Source of the DNA: Argopecten irradians
Lineage: Eukaryota > Mollusca > Bivalvia > Pectinida > Pectinidae
Length of the DNA stretch: 64,000 bases
Reading direction: 5' to 3'
NCBI RefSeq assembly: GCF_041381155.1
Contig: NC_091143.1
Coordinates: 32,861,331-32,925,330 of the forward strand
Shown here: one piece after another, positions 25,083 through 36,400 of the stretch
Position numbering within the stretch: position 1 is the stretch's first letter
Layout: each line of letters begins with the position of its first letter
Translations under genes and position numbers: made by a program
Notes under the pieces: generated by a model
Told to the model about the DNA's origin: nothing
The model's input: the letters and a program-made list of their open reading frames with translations, nothing else
Databases searched by the model: none

Positions 25083-25473
25083 CTGGGTACAAAAAGTTGC
25101 AATCTTCTATTCAAAATTATTTAAGTGTACATTTATGTTCCATGCGAGATTGCGATTTTTTTTTACATAAAGAACTTTTTCACAGCTTTCTATCAATAAT
25201 TCGTATGACCTTGGATGTAGGTGATGTGGACACCAGATTCCATCGGAAATCTAGATTATTTCTTCTGAAGGCCACTTCAGACAATCAAACAATCACCATT
25301 CTCTTGTGCTATATACAATCACCATTCTCTTGTGCCATATATATTTCTATATTGAAATAATGCTATGTTCTACATATGATTTGTCCATCTGTCCGGTTTA
25401 TAACAAATGTGTGACGTTTAATTTCCAGAAACACCATGTTCTGCTCAAGGTCCAAATCTTCCCCTCATGTATA
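25083..25473. other. 3' flank of CABIT-SAM gene 2
   Basis: Probable 3' UTR and flank. A short local duplication (ACAATCACCATTCTCTTGTG twice near 25278-25335). No gene seen. Confidence 0.4.
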
Positions 25474-26126
25474 TACAGGGTGTCCCAAAAACATGTCCCG
25501 AGTTTGACACTGTATAAAAATGTTTTGATAGACGGAGGAATTTGATCTATTTACCATGAGAAAGGTAGTGATCTGCTCTGTACAACGATATATAACAACC
25601 CGGACAAATACCTTTTTGTTAATACCTATATTGAAAATTGAGCGAAAGTCATATTTCGCTCATTTTGCGATTTGTTCAGAAAATCAATAACTTTCATTTA
25701 AAGATTGGGCGCAAGGTGTCCGCCCTTTTTTTCGATGATATGATGAATTCTGTCTTTAAAATTCCTCATCACCTCACAATTCTGTTATTCTACTTCCTGG
25801 AGATGGACTGCATACATGGGTGACATTTTCATAACATTTCATTTCCTTAAGTAGTGGATTTTCCAACCGCATTGTAGAGTTCAATATCTTCAGCCTGAAT
25901 CTTCATGGTGCTAGAAAGTCACCAAAATGTGACATCATCGATGATGTCATCATTTATATTATGACGTAATCACACACAATTATGATGTATTATGCACATT
26001 TGTATCCAACTAAGTTAAATTTGGATACTCCTGCTCTCCAAATCATTTTGAATTTTCATAAAAAGTTCAGTATTGTGAAAGTTATTACCTATTAAAGTTG
26101 GGACATGTTTTTTGGTACACCCTGTA
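25474..26126. mobile_element. Non-autonomous DNA transposon with ~26-bp TIRs
   Basis: Left end TACAGGGTGTCCCAAAAACA(TGTCCC) is matched by the inverted right end TACAGGGTGTACCAAAAAAC(ATGTCCC), with TA dinucleotides flanking both ends. The CAGGGTGTCCCAAAA start and TA target site are typical of Tc1/mariner-type elements. About 650 bp. Short fragments of open frame on the minus strand might be a transposase remnant, but they are too decayed to assign. Confidence 0.75.
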
Positions 26127-29100
26127 TATCTATATAATAATTGAAGAAAAATTCTTACGGACGAAAGTCTGAAGAGCTCCCTTGAATGGGGTGAAAGCGC
26201 TCACTACTCAGTCATTATTGTTTTTATTCTTATATATATACGTGTATGTTTATATATTCTTTTGTTTTCCTTTTAAGAATGTCGTATCTTTATGCCTGTA
26301 TGTATATGTGTAAATAAACAGGAGTTTATGTATTTTTGATAGGAATACTGGCATATAGTTTGTGCGTTGGTGTGTACTTGCATGTGTGCAGAAAACCGAC
26401 TGCAGTGTGAGTCTTGCAAGTGTCAGTGTGTGTAAAACTCATGAGAGGTATACATGTACAGGTAGATATAGATGTATTGAGTGATACAAAATCATGTATG
26501 ACCTAAATAGTGTGGGTGTTGGTGTGTGCTATAACTCAATGTGTGGTTGATACACTACAACACAGGCACAGGCACACGTAGTTTATCCTCGTACTCAGTT
26601 TAAACTTTTAAATGTCAATAACGACGGATGAGAAAACAAAACCATATCAATATTGTGTGAATGAGGTGAATGAAAAGACTGCATTAGCTATGGTATATGT
26701 ATTACATACAATGATACAATCAATAAATAAAATAGCAAAATTCCTTAAGTAATATTAGAATTATCCTTACTCCCAAATGGAAATATGCCCATACAGTATG
26801 AATGTCAAACATAGGATTTAGATAAAATAGGGACGGGATGATCTAATATGTATGTTTTTAAAATTACTAAATTCAAAATGGCCTTCAAAATCTTTGATAA
26901 ATCATGTATCACTATTATTGCCCGAAGGCCAAAGAGCTTTTGATTTTTGCCTCAACCAAATATCTGATATTTTTCTTTTTCTCTGCTGAATATTGCCTTT
27001 GTGTTTAATGCTATCCATATATTAAGTGAATGTGGATCCACACCCTTTGTCATTTTGAAATATTCAAGATGGCCACTGAAATGATAAAATTGTAATAATT
27101 TCTTTAACATTCAAACCGAATGAAATATAATTAACGTGTACTTTTTAATTCAATAGGTGCATGTAGGGCTTCTATGTTCTTGTTAATATTCAAAATTTTA
27201 AGATGGTGGACTCTGTCGCCAATAGCTTATTGAGCCTTTCTGTGATTTGAAATTTCATCTGGTTACATTTCAAATTTAGAAGCCCCAATGCTATTTCTTT
27301 GAAACCTTCGTCATGCTTCGTATTAAATGTCTGTTCAATTACAAATTATACATTGAAGTTAGTCCTTTATGGAAATATGTATCATAAAACCGGAATTTAC
27401 TCATACAATACTGCCCATAGCTGTTACTAGGACGCCACGCAAAACAAATAATCAACGAACCAATAACTCGCTTTAAGTTTCTAGGACAAACTAAAGTGTT
27501 TTAGTTAAAACTGATAAAAGCTCAAGTGAAAATACAGTGCTTTGGAAGTATCTATCAAGTACATCAAAACGGTTTTTATTTATTCGCCTGAGAAATCTAA
27601 AGAATGGCATGAAGTCGACGTTTGCTGGTATACAACAACAACGCGTTATACCACTCCTACCTGCCCCAGAGAATTACTGTGTGATGTCCTATAGGCGATG
27701 CTAACTGGGCATTCTGAAGCATCCGTTGCTTGAAGTATGTCACCGATATTCATTTACTGGGAAGTCTTTATTTTTATGGTTGTACCCAGACCTCCTCTGA
27801 TGTTTTAACCTACTTGACCATAACATCAAGCGACAAATTGGAAAGTAATGGTGGCCAGCCACCGCTCGTCAATGTAGGCTTCAGCAATGGCTCGCCTCCT
27901 CTTTACTATACAGATTATGTCAAACGTTTGATTGATGGGCTTCGTTCCCTTACTGTCACCCCGCTTCGTTCTGAAAGTTGAATAGACAGGGAAACCTCTG
28001 GAATCCCTATTTCAACTTGGAGGAGTTTTGCTTTCCATCACTTGATCCTACACATTTTTGATATCAGCTCGACGTACTTGGTTTTCTTTTTTCTTGTGTT
28101 TCCTCACAATCTTCCCTTGTGTGCTTTGTCCACGATGGAAGAGTCGTTTTTCAATGGTCCTTTACTCATTTACTCTTGTTTCACAAACCGAATAGAAGTC
28201 AGTTCTATGTGATGATATGTCCTCTTTCTCTGTGTTTTTAACCTCCAGAATGTAAGCCAGCAATCTTATTGCATTATCATACACATAATCAGATCCCTGG
28301 AATAATTCTTATCATTATTACTAATTATTTAAATAAACACAGAAAACACATCTTAAGCTATTGGTGGCCGTATTTGTCCACAGTCTTGAAATTTTGATTT
28401 ATAAAGGCGTTAATGGAAACCCTACATATGATGCCATGAAACAAAAGAAATCGCTAGTTGGCATTTAGGCTATAACAAATTATTTATCAAAAACTCTGGC
28501 GGCCATTTAGTGATGTCGTTGCTGTCGATGATTATTTTCAAAATCTATCGCTTGGATAATTACGTCAATATTTATTATTTAAATCGTGTATATGACATTC
28601 AACCTTCATGGAATTCCTTCCATTTTTAAAATAAGGATAACTATTACATCATTTATAACTTTTTGTCTGCCATCTTGGTTTTTTGTATTAATGTTTATAA
28701 TGTATTTAAGCATTAAACTGTCTTCCTATGGCATCTAGGGTCTATATAATACAATCTTCATAATGCGCGCTTACATTATCAACTCATTTTAGGGTTTCTT
28801 TATTAACATTGTTTAAGCTAGACCAGGAAAACCGTTTGTTAACGACGATTTAATTCACGAGATGGAACAGCCATTTTGACGGTGATCAGTTGATCAGTGA
28901 CGTCATAATGGTCACGTTTTGGGTGTCAGTTATACCTTTCTATACTTCACTTTGCCTTGGTTAGTTTATATAGTAGAAGTGACAAATAAATGTAAATATA
29001 TTACTTTAGTATAAATTTTATCTGTTTTAAGCTTAAAAGACTTAAAATAAGATGTAGTTTTTTGTTGACCTTTATCTGTTTTTAATGAACTATGGGAATT

Positions 29101-29726
29101 TTCAATATATGCTATAGCGGAAATCCTTGGTGAATATAAAAACTATTGACGGCCATATTTGTCAATCTTCTTCAATTTTTAAAAAGGTTTAGGTGTAAAT
29201 GGATACTCTATTCATAACTTAAAAGTACAAAAGTAAACAAATGGTCTGTTTTACTTGGTGTTAATGTTAAAAAAAATAATTACATGTGCATGATTGCAGT
29301 GGTCATCTTGAACGCCATCTTGAATATTTCAAAATACTCAAGGGTGCAAACACCACACTCACTTGGATCTTTTATACTATTTATATGTTCAAACCAATAG
29401 GTTACATTAAGTAGAGAACAAAACTACAAGTAAATATCAGATATTGTGTCTGAACAAACATCGCTTGTTGACATCAAAACTATGATATATGAAATTAGAT
29501 TTTGGCGCCATTTCGCTCCGTCACTTTTAAAAGTTTCGGTGCGAGGTCCATACCAATCTGGAAATTATCACATACATACCAATGGGTAATATTCACCAGA
29601 GAAAAAAAAACTATATCAGAGATTTTTGGGTAACGGCAAAATCGTTAGTTGGCGTCCAGATTATATTGGTTTACCCATATCTTTCTCAATTTCGTTTGAC
29701 CAATCAGTACAATCGTTACGTCATAG
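26127..29726. other. Intergenic, no confident gene
   Basis: AT-rich sequence. At about 27640-28200 the base composition is less AT-biased and both strands have short open stretches, but no family is recognisable. It may be a decayed element. The rest shows nothing structured. Confidence 0.4.
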
Positions 29727-29733
29727 TATATAA
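29727..29733 (+). promoter_or_regulatory. TATA box upstream of small ORF
   Basis: TATATAA, 78 bases before the ATG at 29805 and preceded by TTACGTCAT, a CRE/AP-1-like site. The spacing would allow a 5' UTR of roughly 45-50 bases. Confidence 0.3.
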
Positions 29734-29804
29734 GCAACGGCCTTTATAACAACTTTTTTGATAAAATGTTGCTTCGTTTTCACAGAGGAACAACCAAGAT
29801 CATC

Positions 29805-29921
29805 ATGAAGTATATAATGGCACGATTTTGCCTAATTATGATTTTCGGATGTTTGGATAGACTAAATATTTATGGATGCGCCATAAAACAAGACGGGTTC
29901 AACCAAAGTGTCCCATTTTAA
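29805..29921 (+). CDS. Possible small secreted peptide (38 aa)
   Basis: A 38-codon frame begins MKYIMARFCLIMIFGCLDRL, a short basic start followed by a hydrophobic core like a signal peptide, then about 18 residues ending GFNQSVPF and a stop. A TATA box lies upstream and an AATAAA-like signal about 25 bases after the stop, so a compact single-exon gene is possible. An alternative is that this is the first exon of a larger secreted protein, or chance. No family recognised. Confidence 0.3.
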   Translation: MKYIMARFCLIMIFGCLDRLNIYGCAIKQDGFNQSVPF

Positions 29922-30263
29922 TGTATTCAACAACTTAGTTTAAAATAAAACAATTACAAAAATGTATTACGAATATTTTGAACTTACAATGCACTGAAGA
30001 CGTGAATTATCGTATATACGAAACTAAAGTTGCTTACAGTAAGACGAAAGCTCGAAGCCATTTTTATACATTTATCTACATAAGCAAAGACCTGATTCTG
30101 TACTAGCTGAGAATTTTTTCTACTTGACTTATACAATGCAACACATACCGGTATATAATGATTTCCGTATCCTAGTGATTGGTGACTTCTATTATTAAGA
30201 ATCCATTTAGTTCTGAAGGTTTTGCATCTTCCAGATTTTATCTTAAAGTTTGCTTGTGTAGCG

Positions 30264-30610
30264 GGATTGGCCTGGGTCAATCATCAGTGACCGAGTAGCT
30301 CAGTCGGTAGGGCATTCGGCTAATGATCGGAGGGTCCCGGGTTCGAATCCCGGTATGACCGCTACATTTTCTCCTCTCCTGCTACAAAATTGGCGCCCAA
30401 CTAGATAACCCACGGTGGTGGTGTTTGGAAGGGTCTCGTATGTCTTCGAGGACGAAGACTTCGAGAAAGGAAAGGAGTTTAGCGGCATTGGACAGGATCG
30501 ATCATTGGTGACCAGGTAGCTCAGTCGGTAGAGCACTCGGCTAGTGCTCGGAAGGTCCTGGGTTCGAATCCCGGTCTGGCCGCTACATTTTCTCCTCTCC
30601 TGTTACACTT
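30264..30610 (+). mobile_element. Tandem tRNA-derived SINE-like unit (two heads)
   Basis: Two tRNA-like heads, about 30288-30362 and 30508-30583, each have an A box (TAGCTCAGTCGGTAG) and B box (GGTTCGAATCC). Each is followed by the same tail, GCTACATTTTCTCCTCTCCT. The heads are preceded by related TCAATCAT/TCGATCAT sequence, so a unit of about 220 bp is duplicated. The acceptor and anticodon stems do not pair as in a working tRNA, so these are tRNA-derived repeats and not tRNA genes. Confidence 0.7.
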
Positions 30611-30859
30611 GTTAGCGTCTGACCTGGTAAAATTACTAATATGATACACAAGTAAAGGAAGACAACTCTAGAGTGTATAATCATGCAATGGTTTTATAGA
30701 GGGATGGTGTTTTATACCGTACGGTTTACACAAATATCTCCTCTTCTCATTTATACATTGTATCGGTATCCGAGAACATCTACGATGGCTTCAAGTACCT
30801 ACAAACCAGCTGTCTAGTGCTTTCAACATAAATTTACTCATGGTGTAATGGATAACTGT

Positions 30860-31940
30860 AAATTGAAAGGAATTATGTACATGTCTATCAATAATTGTTA
30901 AAGGAGTTATGTACATAATTATCTATAATTGTAAAAGGAGTTACGTACATAACTATCTATAATTGTAAAAGGAGTTATGTACATAACTATCTATAATTGT
31001 AAAAGGAGTTATGTACATAACTATCTATAATTGTAAAAGGAGTTACGTACATAACTATCTATAATTGTAAAAGGAGTTACGTACATAACTATCTATAATT
31101 GTAAAAGGAGTTACGTACATAACTATCTATAATTGTAAAAGGAGTTAGAATTATGTACTATAATTGTAAAAGGAGTTAGTACATAACTATCTATAATTGT
31201 AAAAGGAGTTACGTACATAACTATTATAATTGTTAAAAAAGGAGTTATGTACATAACTATCTATAATTGTAAAAGGAGTTATGTACATAACAATCTATAA
31301 TTGTAAAAAGAAGTTATGTACATGTCATTCTAGTTAATTGTAAATTGTAAAGGAGTTATGTACATAACTATCTATAATTGTAAAAGGAGTTATGTACATA
31401 ACTTTCTATAATTGTAAAAGGAGTTACGTACATAACTATCTATAATTGTAAAAGGAGTTACGTACATAACTATCTATAATTGTAAAAGGAGTTATGTACA
31501 TAACTATCTATAATTGTAAAAGGAGTTACGTACATAACTATCTATAATTGTAAAAGGAGTTATGTACATAACTATCTATAATTGTAAAAGGAGTTATGTA
31601 CATAACTATCTATAATTGTAAAAGAAGTTATGTACATGTCATTCTATAATTGTAAATGGAGTTATGTACATAACTATCTATAATTGTAAAAGGAGTTATG
31701 TACATAACTTTCTATAATTGTAAAAGGAGTTACGTACATAACTTTCAATAATTGTAAAAGGAGTTACGTACATAACTATCTATAATTGTAAAAGGAGTTA
31801 CGTACATAACTATCTATAATTGTAAAAGGAGTTACGTACATAACTTTATATAATTGTAAAAGGAGTTATGTACATAACTATCTATAATTGTAAAAGGAGT
31901 TATGTACATAACTATCTATAATTGTAAAAGAAGTTATGTA
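30860..31940. repeat. 34-bp minisatellite, left part
   Basis: About 31 copies of a 34-bp unit beginning GTAAAAGGAGTTA(T/C)GTACAT and ending AACTATCTATAATT. The core GTTATGTACATAAC is a near-palindrome. The array is interrupted at about 31941 by a LINE and resumes at 37397. Confidence 0.95.
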
Positions 31941-32841
31941 CAATATCCCAGATCTAGAAATGATCAGGACTGATCTTTATCAAAAAGCCGTTTTACGCGA
32001 TGACTTTCCCGTGAAAGACGGCTATTTAAGACGACGGATCGAAACGCGAAAGTTGGGCCAAGTGGTTCCAGCGTCATTACAGAAAAAACTGTCAAAAGAT
32101 TGTTTTACCCTGTTACTTGCATGTAATGGCGAATATTCTGATGACATTGCGGAAGTCGTACCGACAAAGAAGCAACGTTCGGGTAGTGTGATCGGCACCA
32201 ATTCAAAATTACAATCACAACCCGACGATGTAGCGGGGGTACAGATATTGACTGAAACAGTGACAATCATTCAACGTGAGATTCTTTCGATGAAAAGTGC
32301 TTACACGGAACAGATAGATGAACTCAAAAACACAATGAACAAAATCATGAAAGAAAAAGAAAGTGCACAAACAAGAGCCAAAAAGTTTCAGGCTGAAATA
32401 AAGACATTAAAACACCAACTAGAAAACTGTGTGAAAGAAAATGAAACTGTTAAACAAAAACTAGAAGAAGTGGAAACTGAAACACATCAGAAAATCGAGA
32501 AATTAATCAAGGAAAACAATAAGCTTGAGATAAACGTTAATAACAATAAAGAAGACATTAATGAACAAAGCAGTGCAATACAGAAACTCAGTGTCAATAC
32601 CGAGAAGAAACTTAATGTGGTAAAGTCGGGCATTTCTGAAACTAAGGAGAAGATATCAGACTGTCTAAACGTTGCACAAAGATACGATAACGAACAACAA
32701 AACGGTGTGGCAAGTCTCAAATACCAAATAAGGCTAACAAATCAGAAAATGAAGCAACGTGAAACGGAGTACAAAGACCTTGACGAAGAAATGGAAAAGC
32801 TAAAATCATCCACGTCAACTTTACAAAAACAGCAAAACTGA
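31936..32841 (+). CDS. LINE ORF1, N-terminal coiled-coil part
   Basis: 301 residues. The first ATG (31936) comes from the minisatellite unit (GTTATGTACA), and the first ATG belonging to the element is at 31960 (MIRTDLYQKAVLRDD). Residues about 25-60 (GYLRRRIETRKLGQVVPASL) form a basic segment. Residues about 110-300 are a long heptad-rich coiled coil, as in ORF1 proteins that trimerise on RNA. The frame stops at KQQN in an A-rich stretch, and a one-base slip there would join it to the next frame, so ORF1 was probably a single protein. Confidence 0.6.
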   Translation: MYNIPDLEMIRTDLYQKAVLRDDFPVKDGYLRRRIETRKLGQVVPASLQKKLSKDCFTLLLACNGEYSDDIAEVVPTKKQRSGSVIGTNSKLQSQPDDVAGVQILTETVTIIQREILSMKSAYTEQIDELKNTMNKIMKEKESAQTRAKKFQAEIKTLKHQLENCVKENETVKQKLEEVETETHQKIEKLIKENNKLEINVNNNKEDINEQSSAIQKLSVNTEKKLNVVKSGISETKEKISDCLNVAQRYDNEQQNGVASLKYQIRLTNQKMKQRETEYKDLDEEMEKLKSSTSTLQKQQN

Positions 32842-32851
32842 TCTCAAAAAG

Positions 32852-33481
32852 ATGATTCTTAAGAACTACAGAGACGTTAAACGTACATCTACAACACAAG
32901 AGAAATCGAATGAAACTGTATCTACTAAACCGACATTAAACCTATCGAATAGATTCCAGGTGTTACACAACACAAATAACGACGAGACGGAAAGCGAGAC
33001 TGAAGAAACGACAAACAAGCGGACAAACGAGGAGCCAAAACCCATACAAGCTCACTATTCTTCATGCCTACAAGGCCATTCTCAAGGAAAATCTACAGCT
33101 TCCAAGACTAAAGTGATCCCAGACGAAAAACCTAAACCTATTCAAGTCCACTGTCCTTCGTCGGTGTGTAACATGCAGTATGGAGAATTTTGTGGTTTTA
33201 AGCCTGTAACTCGGCGGAAGGTTCAAAGATTTTATGTGCATGGAATCAACAAAGTCACTTCGTCTGAGAAACTGATGAGACAGTATCTCGAACGGAAAAA
33301 TGTAAAAGTTACCTGTCTTCGATATTTTGAAAGAGACTACAAACGAACAGCATCTGCACAACTTAACGTGATTGACGACGGCGACTGTCTGGTAGGTAAC
33401 CGTTCCTTCTGGCCAGACGGTATATACGTGCGTCCGTGGTTACCCCGCGAGGTGTTTTTAACTGAAAATGGACATAACTGA
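32852..33481 (+). CDS. LINE ORF1, C-terminal RNA-binding part
   Basis: 209 residues in the frame following the coiled-coil ORF. It has a polar Ser/Thr/Glu-rich N-terminal half. The C-terminal domain (RRKVQRFYVHGINKVTSSEK to PDGIYVRPWLPREVF) has the spacing of an RRM-like fold, common at the end of LINE ORF1 proteins. It overlaps ORF2 by 14 bases (ATGGACATAACTGA). Confidence 0.6.
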   Translation: MILKNYRDVKRTSTTQEKSNETVSTKPTLNLSNRFQVLHNTNNDETESETEETTNKRTNEEPKPIQAHYSSCLQGHSQGKSTASKTKVIPDEKPKPIQVHCPSSVCNMQYGEFCGFKPVTRRKVQRFYVHGINKVTSSEKLMRQYLERKNVKVTCLRYFERDYKRTASAQLNVIDDGDCLVGNRSFWPDGIYVRPWLPREVFLTENGHN

Positions 33482-36400
33482 AAATCTGAACATTATGTGC
33501 TGGAATATTGAGGGGATAATGGCCGGTACGCCATATCTTCTTAATTGCCTAAATACACATGACATTGATATATGTGGTATTTCTGAACACTGGTTGAGAG
33601 AGTATAGTATGTCTTTCTTTGATACTTTTGAAGGTTGTTGTTACTCACATATAGCAAAACCAGTCTACGAAATTGACCCACTCCGTTATAAATGTAGTAT
33701 CAGAGGTGGGGTTGGTATCTTGTTCAGACAAAAATCATTGATTGTTCAAGAGATCCCTGTGGATAGCCCTAGAATTATTGGATGTGAAATTCAAACCCAA
33801 AATGGGAACCACATATATTGTTTTTTGGCGTATATGCCAGCCTCCTCGAGGCCAATTGAACTATTTTTTGACCATATTGATCAACTGGAATCGCTTATTT
33901 CTGTTTACTCCGAAAGGGGACCAGTAGTGATTTTAGGTGACTTAAATGTAAAAATAAAGGGTCCTCGTTATAACTTTAAAGTTGACCAGAGATCCACTGC
34001 ATTCCAGTTATTTTTAGATAGAATGAACCTAATATCTGTAAATGTACAATCAGATTGTAAGGGACCTGTTCATACCTTTTGGCCCCAGACTGGTAATTGT
34101 ACTTGTATTGACCATATTATTGTTCAGTCTAATAAGTTTGACCTTGTTGAATCGTGTGAAGTTCTAGATGAAGAGGCTATAAATATGTCTGAGCACCGAC
34201 CTATTGTATGTTCCATGAAGGTCTCGCCACTGTTAAAGCGGTGCAATACATCTAAGTTTGTAAAATATAACTGGAAAAAATCAATTGTAAACGGTGATAT
34301 TAATAAATATAGATTGGAGCTAGAAAATGAATTAAGATTGATAAAATTGCCAAATGATCAAATATCTAATGAAGCTATAGATCAGTTGAACAGAGACATT
34401 GTATCTGCCATTTTACAATCTTCTAACTCAACCTTACCAACAATTAAGTACAAAAGGTATCTAAAACCATACTGGTCTACTGCATTATCAGAATTGCATA
34501 AAAATGTCCAATCAAAAAGACAAGTTTGGATAAAAGATGGAAAACCTAGAAATTTATCTAAAAGTTTTCTTGAATATAAAGAAAGTAAAACCTCCTTCAG
34601 AAGAAACCTCCGTGAGGCATTCAATAAGTATATGTCTGATCAATTTAATGAAATAGATAAATCTAGTGAAATCGATCAAAATTTGTTTTGGCAGTTATAC
34701 AGAGGGAAATCTTTTAAAAATCAAGTACTTCAGACTGAAATGAAATACAATAATATTGTTTTACGTGACCCCAATAGCATTGTTAAAGCATGGGCATCTC
34801 ATTTCGAAAATCTATTCCGAGATGCACCGAATAAAGAATTTAAAAGTAATTTTCATGCAGAAATAACCAATCGTGTGGCTGAAATTGAAGCACTAGTCCG
34901 TAACGAGGAGGATATATATCTGAATGAATGTGTTAGCACTTCGGAGATTGTTTTATTGTGTAAAAAATTGAAATCTAAGAAAGCAGGAGGATGGGATGGC
35001 TTAGTATATGAGCACATCAAATATGGTGGTACATTACTTTTTGATTATATAGCTAGATTGTTCAACTGTGTTATAAAAAACGAATATATTCCAAAAGATT
35101 GGAAAAAAGGTATTATTATAACATTGTACAAAGGTCAAGGTAAAAAGAAAGATGACCCAAATAGTTACAGGGGAATCACATTGCTACCTGTATTTTTCAA
35201 ATTGTTTGAAATTATTCTATCGGAAAGAATTAAAACAGTTCTTAATTCTAACTTGTTTCCGAATCAACAGCAGTCTGCTTATCAAAAGAACTTGTGTAGT
35301 TTATGTACGTCATTTAGTTTACAAGAGTGCATTAATCACAATATCGAATATGGTTCAAATGTTCATGTTGCATTTTTAGACAGTAATAAAGCATTTGACA
35401 CCGTGTGGCATGCTGGATTACTATACAAACTTTATGAATTGGGTCTTAATTCAAAAATGTGGATTTTACTAAAATGTATGTATACAAATGTTGAAAGTTG
35501 TGTTTTATATAATGGGTTAAAGTCTCCCATGCTCAAAATGGAACGTGGAATATTACAGGGAGGGGCATTGTCTGCCAAAATGTATTTAGTTTTTATTAAT
35601 GATTTATTAAATAAAATAGAAAATTCTGGTCTAGGTGCAGTGATTGTAGATTTGAATGTTAATGTTCCCACACAAGCAGATGATATCTGTTTAGTTAGCA
35701 CCAGTTTTAAAAGCCTTCAGAAAATGATTTTAATCTGTGAAGATTATAGTAGAAAATGGCGTTTTTCATTTTCTGCCGTAAAAAGCAAAATTGTAACTTT
35801 TACAAATCAAAGGATAAGAACTTGTACTGTGTATAATAATGCTTATCTTTATAATTGTATTATGCCACAGACTGAAGAAATTACACATGTTGGTATATTA
35901 TTAAATTCCAAACAAAATTATTTTGATAGAACATCGAATGCTTGTAAAAAATTAAGGTCAGGTACAATGTCCATTGTCCGCTCTGGTGCTCATCCATGTG
36001 CCCTTAACCCCTTAACTGTTGCAAAAATTATCAAAATTAAGGTTTATCCATCTGCTTTATACGGTTGCGAGCTTTGGCAACTCACAAGAACGGAAATTAC
36101 AATGTTAGAGAGAGCACAACACTTTATTGTTAAATCGATACAGGGATTCGAAAAGAGGACCAGAACGGATATGTGCACATCATTACTTGGTTGGACCTCT
36201 ATTGAAGCGTATATAGACACCAGAAAATTGTTATTTTTTGGAAGATTATGTAGAATGAAACCAACATCTCTTGTTTTTAAAGTTTTTACTACTAGACTCC
36301 TTCTTTTTCGTCTAGGTAGAACATACCAAAAGGGATTTATTCCTGACATAGTAGAAATATTGAACAAGTACTCATTATATAAAGAGTTAAAAACATTTTT

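Noticed and set aside
27640-28200. Possible antisense coding relic
   Set aside because: Short open stretches on both strands, but no family could be recognised and stops are frequent.
30384-30400. Short TTGGCGCCCAAC string resembling a retroelement primer-binding site
   Set aside because: No terminal repeats or element coding sequence nearby. The string lies within the SINE-like unit.
30288-30583. Two tRNA genes
   Set aside because: A and B boxes are present, but acceptor and anticodon stems do not pair properly, and tail sequence is shared. Better explained as a tRNA-derived repeat.
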